From NCBI GenBank assembly GCA_008921705.1, contig VFFE01007017.1, positions 564,690 through 628,689 on the forward strand: a DNA stretch of 64,000 bases, in the 5' to 3' direction. The notes below the pieces were generated by a model, which searched no databases, was not told where the DNA came from, and saw only the letters and a list, made by a program, of their open reading frames with translations. Below are positions 25,401 through 36,524 of the stretch, piece by piece. Source of the stretch: Burhinus oedicnemus (Eukaryota; Chordata; Aves; Charadriiformes; Burhinidae). Position numbers and translations under genes: made by a program. Within the stretch, counting starts at the first letter, position 1, and every line of letters begins with the position of its first letter.

Positions 25401-25540
25401 TACAACATTTTTTGAGTCTTCCCATGGCAAAATGCTCAGAGTTGGGATGCCACAAATATGACCAGATTGAGAAGGATGTGGTCAGAGCTGGCAATACTCT
25501 TGCCATCGCTGGTTTCCTGTCTGATAAAGAGACTGAAGAG
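22461..25540 (+). other. Intronic sequence, nothing recognised
   Basis: AT-rich single-copy sequence with a T run at about 22,771-22,784 and an A run at about 24,632-24,647. No repeat family and no defensible exon were seen. Confidence 0.4.
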
Positions 25541-25544
25541 GAGT

Positions 25545-25574
25545 GAAATTAATTAATTTCACTAATTAATTAGT
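25545..25574. promoter_or_regulatory. Paired AT-rich palindromes with TAATTA homeodomain words
   Basis: GAAATTAATTAATTTC (25,545-25,560) is a perfect 16-bp palindrome. The next 14 bases, ACTAATTAATTAGT (25,561-25,574), are a second perfect palindrome directly abutting it. Together they contain four overlapping TAAT/ATTA homeodomain core sites on each strand. A role as an enhancer element is inference. AT-rich DNA also makes such palindromes more likely by chance. Confidence 0.45.
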
Positions 25575-25579
25575 TTGGG

Positions 25580-28500
25580 AGTTTCTTTACACTTGCAGAA
25601 GAAAGGATGTATCTCTGAACAGGCAGAAGTAAGCATTCTTTATAAGCAGTCATGTGGAAGAGGCATAGAAACAGTTTTGCTATTGCATCACAGATTAAAT
25701 GCTAATACGTGAGTCAGTAGCAGTTGAGCAGTGAGCCACAATAGAAACATAGAAACAAAGTCTCTGTGGATATAATCTAAGAGGATGCTAGTTTGCTTGT
25801 TAATTCGGTTTGCAAAAGTTTCTTTTTCACAGTTCTGAGCGGTGAGGATAAGCTAGTGAAGAACATTTAATTTAAGTTTTGAGTGGGTCATGAAGTAACC
25901 AGGGAGTATCTCTTCAAGCTTTTTATTGTTAGAGAGTGTAAAGGCACAGTAGCAACACTTCTTACTTTGACCATAGTAGCTTCTGGAGACAGAAGTATTT
26001 TGCTTTCAGTTTCTTATCAGGAACATAACCATGTTCCTAGCAGTGTTGGATCGGGGGGGGGAAAAAATGGCTTCCTTGCTCTCTGAAATCTCTTGTGATT
26101 TCACTGGTGATATCCCTGTATCTAGGAAGACAGGAATCTGGATATACTATATTACTAGCTGGATTTTTTTTTTCTTTTTTCCTAGTTATTGGTACAGTTT
26201 CTTGGTGTGAATTGATGTGCTTTAAGCAGCGAACAAAGACATGTGAATCTTTCAGGTGCACTGTGAAGCACTATGGCAGTTAGGCAGAAGGTGAATTTTT
26301 TTTTCTTTTTTTTGATGTGATACTGAAGATAGTAAGATCATTTGTTACTTGATGGGACATGGAAGTAGTGGATATTTTACTGTAATTGTTTTTCACTGCT
26401 GGGCTTGTAACTGGTCTATTGCTTAGACTTCTGCTGCATTTGCTCTTGGGAGTGGTGGGCAGCAGCAACTGGTGTCAGTGGCCATGAGGTCCTGGCAGTG
26501 GCTAACATAAACCCTGTTGGAAAGGTAGTACAGTATGGGGAAGGCTCTTACCTCTGCTGAGGAGAAAGCAGGCTGCTTTTGTGACTTTAAACAAATGAAT
26601 TATAAACAAGTGTCCTTTGACCCTTTTACTTTGCTCAGGGTGTATGTTCAAGGAAATGAGCCTGTAGTTAATCGGGGGGAGGGGGACAGGAGCTCTATCA
26701 GGAACACCCTGACTTGACTGAAAGTTTAGTATTAACTTGGAACACAGAAAGAACATTGGTCAGAAGTCATACTTTCTTGTTAAAGCATTAAATAATGTTT
26801 GGAAAAAAAGTCTCTGAATAACCCAGGTTTTTAGAACTGCATTGCTTGGGATTAATGGATGGTCTTGATATTTAGAGGGAAAAAAAAAATCGTGGTAGAT
26901 GCAGTGTTGTGTTTTCTTGTTAACATATGAAAATTCTCCTTCAGTAGATTCTGGTGTAACTTATTTCAGGAAGATAGCTTTGTCTACACAAAAGGAAAAC
27001 GGAGTCCTGATGAAGGCTTTTATTATTTGTCTGTTATTTTTGCATCAATACAAGTATTGCTACCATTTCTTTAGACTGGGCAAGAGGTATTTGTCTGCAG
27101 ACATCTTGAAGAATTTTTTAGAATTGTTTTGCCAAGAATACTTGATGTTTTTCTTTTCCCCTTCTTGTTAATGACTACTTATATGGCCATGGCCAGTTTG
27201 CTAGTTAACAAGTAAAACCTACCAATAAAAAGTAAAAACAGCAAAACCAATCCACTTCCCTCCTCTCCCAGTTTCTTCAGTAACAACAATTAAGTATTTT
27301 CCTAGGAAAATAACAAAAAAGTAGTCTGGGAAACTAGTCATGAGGATTTTGTTTTGCCTAGTTCACTGTGACTCTGAGTGTTGAGGCAGAAAACAAATTT
27401 TCTGTTGCCTTCCAGCTCTCTCATCAGGTGTTGTTAGAATAACACTTCGGCTATACTATATTAGACAGAACAACACTTGATTGCTTTAGTGCTTGGAAAT
27501 ACATGTTTCTAGGCTCTGCACCTTAGGGCAATAATACAGGGTGGTATGCGGAGCATGGGACTTGCTGTCTATTTGTGACCTATCTGGCAGCCATGAGTCT
27601 GATGCTGGCCAGCCTCAGAAGATTCGCAGGCTGGAAGAAGAACAGTTTTTGTGGCTCACAGGTGAAATCATTTGTCCGTAGGGGAAGCTGCTGCCTAAGT
27701 GACTGGTCTTCTCAACACATGGGGGTTTATAGTTGTGTTTCTAAAACAACCTTCGATGGAAGTAATGGCAGTGTTTATTGTGTCCAGTGGAGGAATAATG
27801 CTTTTCCTTAATTTTAGCAAACTCGGTAAAAGCAGTAGTGAGCTTCATTACATGAGTTTCTTGTAATTTATTGTTGCAGCTCTCTGCTTCCAATTTTCAG
27901 TGTCTTCCCCTTTTATTTATGAACTGACAATAAATGACGGGACACATCCGTATGTGCTTATGTGTATTGTGTTAATGGCGTTCCTTGTTTCTTTCTTACA
28001 GAAAGTGGTGTTCTCACCCTCCCTTTCTTTTTCGTTGCTATGCTTAAGTATTTTGATGTTAGCAAGTAAGCTTCTCACCCTTCTTCATACCATTTGTAAT
28101 GAGAGTTCCTGAGATGGGATTCCTAAGACCTAACAGACTTTTTTGAACAGGGCTGGGAAGAAGAAGATGGCAGGGAGAAAAGGACTGAGAACATGGATGT
28201 TTCAAAGCAAGACCTGAAAAACATGTATACCAGAGCAGTATAATTAGAGTGCCTGACATCTTTTCACTCTTTGTCGTGTCCTTTCTCAGTTAAAAACAAC
28301 TGTCTTTTGAAGAATCTGGTACTTCAGTGGTGATCTTTGGATGATTCTAATGGTTTTTACAGTAAGAAATGACTATCCTTCCACATAAGCAGTGACATGT
28401 CACTGCACTGGTTGCAAGATCTTTTAGAAAGATGTCCTGTGTAATGAATGGCTCTGAGTTAGGGGGAAGGCTTACGTGGTTAGTAATCTGTTCTCCTGGC

Positions 28501-31060
28501 CAATTCTCACTCTCCTAAGAGGTTTTTATTTCCAGACTAAGAGTGAGTTTGCTTACCTTCCTGTGCGTATTGTAATACCATTATTCACTAGGTCAAAGAG
28601 CCCTGTGCTATGTAAATATGATCTGCATACAGAGAAGATGACCCAGTCTCTTTTTAACTTTCTCTTGACATTCAGTAATAAATTTAGCTTTCAGTGATAA
28701 ATAAAATGTATTTAAGTGATTGGTAGTCATTATTCATATACTAGTCCTCTTGAACTTAAGATCCTTTAAGAAGAGTGACCTTTAGATGTCTCAGGGTAGT
28801 CTATCGGCATTCTGGTATATGGAGTAGTATTTCTTGCCTGCTTTGAAACCCTCCCCTCCTTCCCCACCCATCTCCCCCAACTCGAGGGTGCCTTCCACTG
28901 CATCCAAGTGTCATGTAACTCATGTTGCTGTGGGCTGGTTGGTTGTCCTTTTGGAATTTGTGCTGTATGTACTCTGATCCCTTCTTCCCACTCTGGCTCC
29001 TAGCATGTAAACATGCATTTGATTGTGCTAAAATGGATGATGTTAGCAGGTGCCTTGTCTGCAAAGAGATCCAAATAGTGGTGTCAGTCAACAGTTAGCA
29101 CGTATCCCCCCTGTGTGTTCCTTCAGGTGCTTCTGTTAATATATTGGTTGTATTAGCTGGTGTATCTTTAATGTGATTAAAGAGAAGTTGCTGAGCTGAA
29201 GGTATCAGTTTAATGATGCTGAGCAGCACATGCCAGCTTTGGTAGTGAATGATTATATTCATGTGAGCAGACCACGTTTGTCTCAAAATGATCAATTTAA
29301 TAACGTGGGTGAGTAGCAAATATAAATGTCTGAGAAAGACGTCTGGAAAATCTGAACTAATATAGCTTGTCTAAACAACATGATCATAGTCGGTTATAAT
29401 TCAGTCTCAAAAATGTAGAAATTTTGTTACTCTAACCCAGTAAGTGAGGGCTTGGAGGGGGTTGTTTTCATGGATTTTTTTGTTTGTTTGTTTTGTGGTG
29501 ATTTTTTTTGTTTGGGTTTTTTGTGTGTGTGTTTTTTTTGTGGTGGTGTGTTTTGTGGTGGTCGTGTGTGTTGTCTGCCCCCCCCCAAAAAAAAAGTTTA
29601 AGCATGTCAGATGGTTTCAGAATATGAGGTCCTCCCAGTGCTAAACTAGTTTGTTTCTTTTTGGCTTCCACTGTGCTGGTTGTCTTGTCAACAGGGCAGG
29701 GAGATGAAAGTGGAGACAAAGCAGTGCCATTTGTACCATGGTAGTTCTTGGAAAACTATTTCTTTTCTGACCTTTCTAGAGAAATTATGCAAGTGGATCT
29801 GCAAGCCTAAGAAAATTGTATTGCACTCATCATGCAATACTTTTTTTTTTTTTTTTCTTTTTCTCATGCTCTTTCAGTTTAGGAAATAGTAGTAGTCAGT
29901 TCTACCTGGACGTAGACAGAGCTTTTGCCTTCACTCTTTAATTGGAAGAAAAAGTTTGTGGATTTGAGGGAGGGAATATTTGTTTTCTACTTCTGATGCT
30001 GTTTGCTCTTCACGCACTCTGAGTTTTTATTCCTACTCTTGAATACCGTCCTTCCTTCATCTCACTGGTTAGTGATGCCCTGCCCCCTTGTTACCAGTCC
30101 CTTTTGGGCACCTCTTGCTTGCTGGATGGTAGAGTAATTGTTCTTCCTTTGAGTGTCACCACCAGTTGATAGAGGAGGAGGTGCTATCTGAATGTACGCT
30201 CTACATTATCAACATCATTATAAGTTTTTCAGCTGCTTCAAAGTGGTATGCTGACAAGTCTGGGCAGGCAGACGGAAGGAATGTGTCAGTCTGCCACAAG
30301 TAAGAGAACCCAGGTTAGTGACCCATCTTTGTTTCATAGTTAGTGTTTCTCTTGCAGTGTCTGTTCCTGTAGTCTGGCATATGTGCTACTGTTGCTCCTA
30401 GGAGTGCTTTAAATGAAACAAATGCATTATTTTGCTTTCCTTTTTTCATTTGTTTTGATATTCTGCTATTGCAAAAAAGCTCCGCTCATGAGAGCAAGCG
30501 AAGGAAACTGTGTGCTCATGCTGGTTTGCCAGAGCATTCATTTATTCTTTCTGCTGGTTTGGGGGTTTTTGGGGGGCCTTTTTTTGTGTGTTGTATTCTC
30601 AATCGTATGTTCTTCCTGATCTGCCTTTGAAAGAAAATTCTTCTTTCAAAACTGTTTTGGGGACTTTCTACAGGTCCATCACTGATACAGTCTGCTGGGC
30701 TTCAGTTTTAAAACAAATGCTTTGGATTTATGCCAAAATATTGCTTGGAAAAAGATTGCTACAGATTAATTCCTCCAATGTCATCCTGGAAATGCTTCAG
30801 GGTGGGGGAGAACGCACAGATACAGCATAGGACTGATATACTCAGACCCTTCTCAAAAACTCGCCCCCTATCCCTGCCTTTTTAAAAAAAATATGGAGAT
30901 CTTGTTAGTTATCAGTAAAAATCAAAGGGAGAGTACACTGAAGACTAAATAGATGATTTTTTTTTTTCCTTAATTGCTTCTGATAATTTCAGTTCATCTA
31001 AATCCAGGATAGCATTGACATTCCAAATATTACTGCTTTTTTAAGATTTAAATCTTTTGC
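25580..31060 (+). other. Intronic sequence with a G/T-rich low-complexity block
   Basis: Mostly single-copy, AT-rich sequence. At 29,459-29,592 there is a conspicuous block of T, G and GT repeats (TTTGTTTGTTTG, GTGTGTGTG, GTGGTGGTGTG) ending in a C run and an A run. In RNA it would be a long UG/U-rich segment of the kind bound by CELF or TDP-43 proteins. An acceptor-like TTTTTTGAACAG ending at 28,149 precedes a 31-codon frame starting GWEEEDGREKRTENMDVSKQ and closing at TAA. It has no donor and I consider it weak. A T run lies at about 29,841-29,857. Confidence 0.35.
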
Positions 31061-31100
31061 TCTTGTTTTTCTTTCAGCATATACCTGCACAGGTAATTTG
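31050..31100 (+). other. Candidate 15-nt microexon
   Basis: TTTTGCTCTTGTTTTTCTTTCAG ending at 31,077 is one of the best acceptors in the window. Only 15 nt later, after CATATACCTGCACAG (31,078-31,092), comes a plausible donor, CAG|GTAATT. Fifteen nucleotides is divisible by three, and the interval has no stop in the CAT frame (His-Ile-Pro-Ala-Gln). In-frame microexons of 3-27 nt with very strong pyrimidine tracts are typical of neuronal alternative splicing. Because no flanking coding exon is established in the window, this is a motif observation only. Confidence 0.2.
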
Positions 31101-33084
31101 TGATCAGTGTAATTGTTTCTGATTCAGAGAATCTGGATTGACTCCCTTTTGTCCTTAGATCAGTGAGTTAAAGAACTTCAGTTTTATACAAGATATGTAA
31201 ATCCTAATTTTGTTTCTTTGTGTTAGTTTCTTAAATAATCTTGAATGGGATGACATAAGGATGCAAGTTTTATGTTTGTTTCTTTTGCTGGGCAGGGGAG
31301 TAGTTGTTGAGACTTGGCAAGTTTAGGAAATGATATGTTCATGTTTGTGTTCTTTTTAGGCCAGAAAACAGTAAGCTTTGGGATTTCCTAGAGTATGCTA
31401 CCAACAAAGCAGGCAAAAGCCTTTTAATGGCTTAAAGGGAAAAACAAATGACAGTTATCTTCATTGCTTTATGTTATTGCTGCTTTACCTTTTTTGACCT
31501 CTTCCCCAAACTTAAGCTTTAGGGTTATAAAGCAGAAAAATCAGATTTGAACATGTGCATTTGAGCTTCTAGTCATTAAAGTAAATGGGTTTTCAGGACT
31601 TGTGTGTCCACAGAACTGTGGTCTGTCTTCCATTTTGCGTCTCCGTCATGTCTTCTGGAAGTATCTCCTTTTTTTTCTCCTGCATGCAGAACTTTCCTGC
31701 TCAATTTTGTAATTTTTAACATGTCACTGATAATTACTTTGCCTATCATTACCCCCCTTTTTTTTTTTTCCTTTTTATCTTTCCTTCTAGTTTCTTCCTT
31801 TCTCTTTTCCCCCTTTGAAGAAAGAAATATTTTTAATTTAATTGGGAAGATTTTTCAGGACCCAGAATGAGTCTCAATTATATTTACAAAGCCTAAAGAC
31901 AAATTGCCTGGATGTAAAAAGCCTTGTGGCTTAGGAGGGTGTTTTGCAGTGAGTCTAAGTTAGTTGTCTGTCCATTCTTCATTAAAAAAAAAGTTGTTAC
32001 AGACTTGGAAGTGATAGCAGATAGCGAGTGATTGAGTTAAAAGAAACTACTAATCAGCTGAGCCACACAGAGGCTCTCCTAAGTGTGTGGACCCAGCTGT
32101 TCAAAATCAACATAGATGTCTAGGATGCCCTTACAGCCTTGGGACAAAATAATTGCCTTTTACAGATGCTTGATTCCCATTACCTTAGATGGTGGTTTGA
32201 AGATCATACTTCCAGAGAGCTGTTTAATTGGAAATTATCAAGTATAGAGCAGCCCTAGACAACTAAAAAGTGAGTCATTTAGTAAATTTACACATCTAAA
32301 AGATAATCAACTTAATAAGACACACATTTTTACATAAACCATTTCTGTGTGCATTAGAAAGTCAGTAGCACAGTTAGTAGCATTGGAAGCTTAGCTGTGA
32401 GCTGACTTACTTAGTTTTTAGCATTTAGGTATCTGTCTCATAAGTAAATTTATTAGCAGTGCCAGAGTTTGCATGTTGGAGTTCTGGAGCACTCTGTACT
32501 TGTTGCTGTTCTCCTTCCTTAGCACCAAAGCAAAAAAGAATGGGTGTGTGTGGGATGTGGTATTGTCAGATCTCCTTGTATTCTCCAGAAGGAAGGGCAT
32601 CACACTCTTGGTCCACAATAGCTGTTCCAGTTGCACTCAGATTAGTGTACAGTAGTGTCTTAAGAGTGGGCTGGAGTTGCTTTACTCTTTGAACAGGTAA
32701 AATGGCCCCCTGACTCCTACCTGAATCCTGAATGTGAGAATTGTTCACAGCATTTACCAGAGAGCCAGGAGAGGAGTGAGAGGACTGCTGATGGAGTTGG
32801 TGTAAGGGGCACTTGGTGCAAAGCAGGACATTAATCAAAATTCCGAGTTGTTGCAGAAGCATTAGGAAAGGTAAGTGGCTTATTTAATTGAGAACTGAGA
32901 CATTATGGATAACGCTATGCTGCTTTGTAGCATATTTGTAGTAGAAGTCTTTAAGGATTGGATTATTGCCATCTGCAGCAATCCCTAATATGTTGGGGGG
33001 GGGAAGTGGCGTTTGGAATGTGCTACTCTCCTGTTATGGTGGTTGCTAGTGAAATGCTGCTGTGACCCGGCCATGGCTTCTGAC
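31100..33084 (+). other. Intronic sequence with an isolated strong donor
   Basis: AT-rich sequence with T runs near 31,757-31,771. GGAAAG|GTAAGTGGC with GT at 32,871 is a strong donor. Acceptor-like sequences at 32,695 (TTTGAACAG) and about 32,750 (TTGTTCACAG) precede it, but no frame stays open between them and the donor, so at most this would be a non-coding exon. Confidence 0.3.
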
Positions 33085-33233
33085 ATTGGAGGCCCCATCC
33101 TTGGAAGTGTTCAAGGCCAGGTTGGATGAGGCTTTCAGCAACCAGGTCTAGTGGGAGGTGTCCTTGCCCATGGCAGAGGGGTTGGAACTAGATGATCTTT
33201 AAGGTCGCTTCCAACCTAAATCATTCTATGATT
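33085..33233 (+). repeat. CR1 LINE 3' fragment, plus orientation
   Basis: The segment from GAGGCCCCATCCTTGGAAGT through AACTAGATGATCTTTAAGGT to TCATTCTATGATTG is the terminal part of an avian CR1 element: the end of ORF2, the short 3' UTR and the octamer-type tail. It is a severely 5'-truncated copy of about 150 bp, the usual fate of CR1 insertions. Its tail faces that of the opposite-strand copy about 215 bp downstream. Confidence 0.9.
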
Positions 33234-33447
33234 GTAACTGGTCAAGATGGTCTGCTGCAGGTGTAGTGACAGCAAGAGACTAGTGTGGCAGAATAGCATC
33301 TGTGTCATTTTCCTGAGGCAAGTTCAGGGCTGGTGAGTTAAGCAGAGAAGAGTGGGCCTTTCTGTAATTGCTGGTCCCTTAATATCTTGGATATACAGAC
33401 TCAATGTGTGTTGTCGTCAGCATGTTCATTTGCGCAGTTTCTCTCTT

Positions 33448-33580
33448 TCATAGAATGGTTTGGGTTGGAAGGAACCTTAAAGATCATCTAGTTCCAACAC
33501 CCTGTCATGGGCAGGGTCACTTTTCATTAGACCAGGTTACTCAAAGCCGCATCCAGCCTGGCCTTCACTAGAGGTGGTTC
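33448..33580 (-). repeat. CR1 LINE 3' fragment, minus orientation
   Basis: TCATAGAATGGTTTGGGTTG followed by the GATCATCTAGTTCCAAC block is the reverse complement of the CR1 3' end. The minus-strand translation ends KARLDAALSNLV, the recognisable C-terminus of CR1 ORF2. Homology fades near 33,580 and the sequence beyond it, to about 33,900, is not recognised. This copy is inverted relative to the one at 33,085-33,233. Confidence 0.9.
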
Positions 33581-36524
33581 CATTCTCATCTGTCTACTTA
33601 CCCAGGAGCTGACCCACTGGAGTGGTGTCTTATGGGGAATATAGGTTAGATGTCTCCATTTCTTCTTAAGTTGATCTGTGCTTCCACTGCAATACAGATC
33701 CTGATCTTTCCACTTTTCTTCAAGGGGAGCTGCTGATTCCTGCAATCGTTGCTGGAAGCAGTCCGTGCTCAGCACGGGGGGTAACGCTTGGAGTGGTAGA
33801 GGTGAGCAGAAGAGTGAATGTTTGTTCTGTCTTTGCACAATCAGTGAATTTTGCAATATCCTGGACACTAGCTAGAAAATAACAACAGGGCATAAAATGA
33901 CCAAGATGGCCATCTCAGCATCAATTTAATGTTTTTTTTTGTTTTTTCTGAAGTGCCATGGGGCCTCTGAGTTTTATCTGGATGGCTTTCAGGGTTTGGC
34001 AGCAATAACATGTACTTCCACATCCGAAGAAATTCAGGAATATTGCTGCATCATGTCATTGCTGACTCTGCAATGCAGCAGCATTGGGCTGTGAGCCCAA
34101 ATCACGGTGGGAAGATATAAACCTTCTGACCCAGAGGTAAGAACCACCAAATGGACAATACTTAGAGCAGAAAAGACATAATCACAGAGAAATGCAAATT
34201 TTAGGTAAGGAGATAAAACTTTTGTTCTTTTGGTCCAAGTCCTTAACAAGAGGGCTATAATTAGACTAGAATTATCTTTATGGATTCAGTGCTGGCAAGC
34301 TAAAATTCAACTGCCTCTTAATCAGCATGCAGTATCTTCGCGATCTTTCATGCTTGAGTCAAACGTCACTTTCACTCTTTGTGCAATGCCACAGCGTACA
34401 GGTCTGCACAATACATAACCACTCAGGAAAACCTCTTTCCTACTCATTCTTCAATGATGTGTTGTTCCTCGTAGGTTGATTTGTCTTCATTTCTCTTATG
34501 AATATTTTGCCAGTTCTGCTGTAAGTATCTGCAAAATATCCCATTATAGAATTAGAATTGTGTTAGTGTTTCAGACTTTTTGGTAGTTTATGATTCCAGT
34601 TCAAGTGTCATGATATCCACAGAATTCACAAAGTTCTGCAGGAACAGGAGAGGTCACGTTTCATGCAACTTAACCTTAAGAAACAGCTTTCTCCAATGTG
34701 AACATGTCTTCTGAGAGCAGGGCTGGAAAAGCCAGGTGGTAAATTCTTGTGACTTGGCACTGGTGTTTGGACATGTTGCTCTTAGGGGAAATAAGATGTT
34801 TTTAGTAAGGGTTAACATAGAATTTAATGTTTTATGTTCCAGTAAGCTAAAAAAGTAGTGTTTGAAACTACAGAGGGCCTTATCTTTAGTAGGATTTAAC
34901 ATGTGGTAATTCATTTATTAGCTGCTGTGAGCTAAAAGGACTTTTTTGTTGCTTATTTATTTTCCTAATGAGAAGGGTGGACATTGTATAACTTCTCAGG
35001 CAGCAGCGATTATGCAACTGATCCTGTTATTGTGGAGCTGAAGTCCTTCCTAGTCCCTGAGCGCCAGCTGCTTGTGTTCTGGTTGCTGCCTTTTTTTTTT
35101 TTTTTTTTATAATTTTCTTTCTTCCCTCCTGCCCCCCCCCCGTTCTTTTCTTGAACAAGTTACTTTCTTTCCTGTGTTGCTGTTTCCTTCTCTCTCCAGT
35201 GCCAGTGAGGCAGTAGCTCATTTGGGTTTATTCTTCAATTCAGTATGCTGCAAAATCAAATTGCCCTTGTATATCATGCAAAGTATGAAATGTATAGAGA
35301 AATGAATTTTTTCATGAGAAGTAGAATTGCTTGATGCTTTATAAATATATAAGAAAAGACATTTGCTTAGATCTAAATGAAGTGTTATTGCAAATGGCCT
35401 TTGCTGGATCTAAGGTCAAAAGTCAGGAGTTCATGTTCTCATGATATTAGAAGCATGTAAATAGCTGGGGTTTTTTTCTTCCTTCAAAGGGTGGGCCTGA
35501 GAGAAATTTTAATTTTCTTCCTACCCTCCACCCCTCCCAGGGGTCATGAAATAAAATACAGTACTCCTGTGTATAAGATGAGGTAGTTGTAAATCTCATG
35601 CTTTTGCAGCCAAGTGATCTCACTGCAGTGTAATAAAGGCGGTTGATATATTGTAAAAATGCTGCACGTCTTACCCTAGTCACACTTCATTTTCAGTTCA
35701 ATGTCATGCTGTTTTTGTTTCAAGTTAGGTGGCTTCCCATGAGCTTAAGTGACCATAGACAGGCTGGTTTGATCTGTGATAAACATTGAGAAACCTGCCC
35801 ATACAATATAACGGGTGATGGGACAAGAGATAGCAACACTGTTCTCTGCTTACAGGTGAACTGAGTATACCATATACAAGTCCTGACAGAGGACAAATAA
35901 TAGTTGATCTGTGATACCACACTATTTGCTACACTGCTTGTGTTTCTGTGTCAAATGTGATCTGTATAAGTCATAAATAGGCTCTAGTGCTTAGTGTCTT
36001 ATACCAGGAAATAAATTGCGGATAAGGTTTTAAGGTCCTTGCTTAGTTTGTAAGTATACCATGGCAGGAACGTTGAGTTCTGGCTTCCATATTTTGTTTC
36101 TCAAGTATAGCCTCACCCAGCTATGCATGTTCAATCCATTTTTGATAGTCATGTTTGTCACTGAGTTATTTGATTATTTCCACTGCTGTTGAAGACTCTG
36201 ATAGAGTTCACACCTCCGCCGCACAGTTCTGGCACTACAAATGCAGTTGTACTTTATCAAAGTTCCTGATATTGGGAAATCACAGAAAGTAATGATGAGG
36301 AGGGAAGGACTGCAAACATTTTTCTGGAAAAATACCCCAAAACCAATGAAACAAAAGAGCTAGATATCATGGCTAGCTCTTTGTCACCATGGTGGTGGTG
36401 ATGCCTTGGTCTAATGTAGAATTCCCAAAAGTAATGCTTGTGTAAGGCCTATAACTTCATTGAGAATTTTGAAATTGCTCTTCAGACCTTGGCTGAGGTA
36501 TTCTGTGGTCCTTATTCCAGAGTT
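33581..36524 (+). other. Intronic sequence between CR1 copies
   Basis: No gene or named repeat was recognised. A T run (about 35,091-35,109) is followed by a C run (about 35,132-35,141), a low-complexity pyrimidine tract. The minus-strand open frame at 33,527-33,868 is CR1 at its C-terminal end only and unrecognised upstream. Confidence 0.4.

Noticed and set aside
28150..28245. Protein-like 31-codon frame beginning GWEEEDGREK after an acceptor-like TTTTTTGAACAG
   Set aside because: The pyrimidine tract is short, there is no donor, and nothing supports a terminal exon with polyadenylation here.
29444..29719. Overlapping plus and minus open frames in the G/T-rich block
   Set aside because: They are translations of simple sequence (Val/Phe runs on one strand, Lys/His/Asn on the other).
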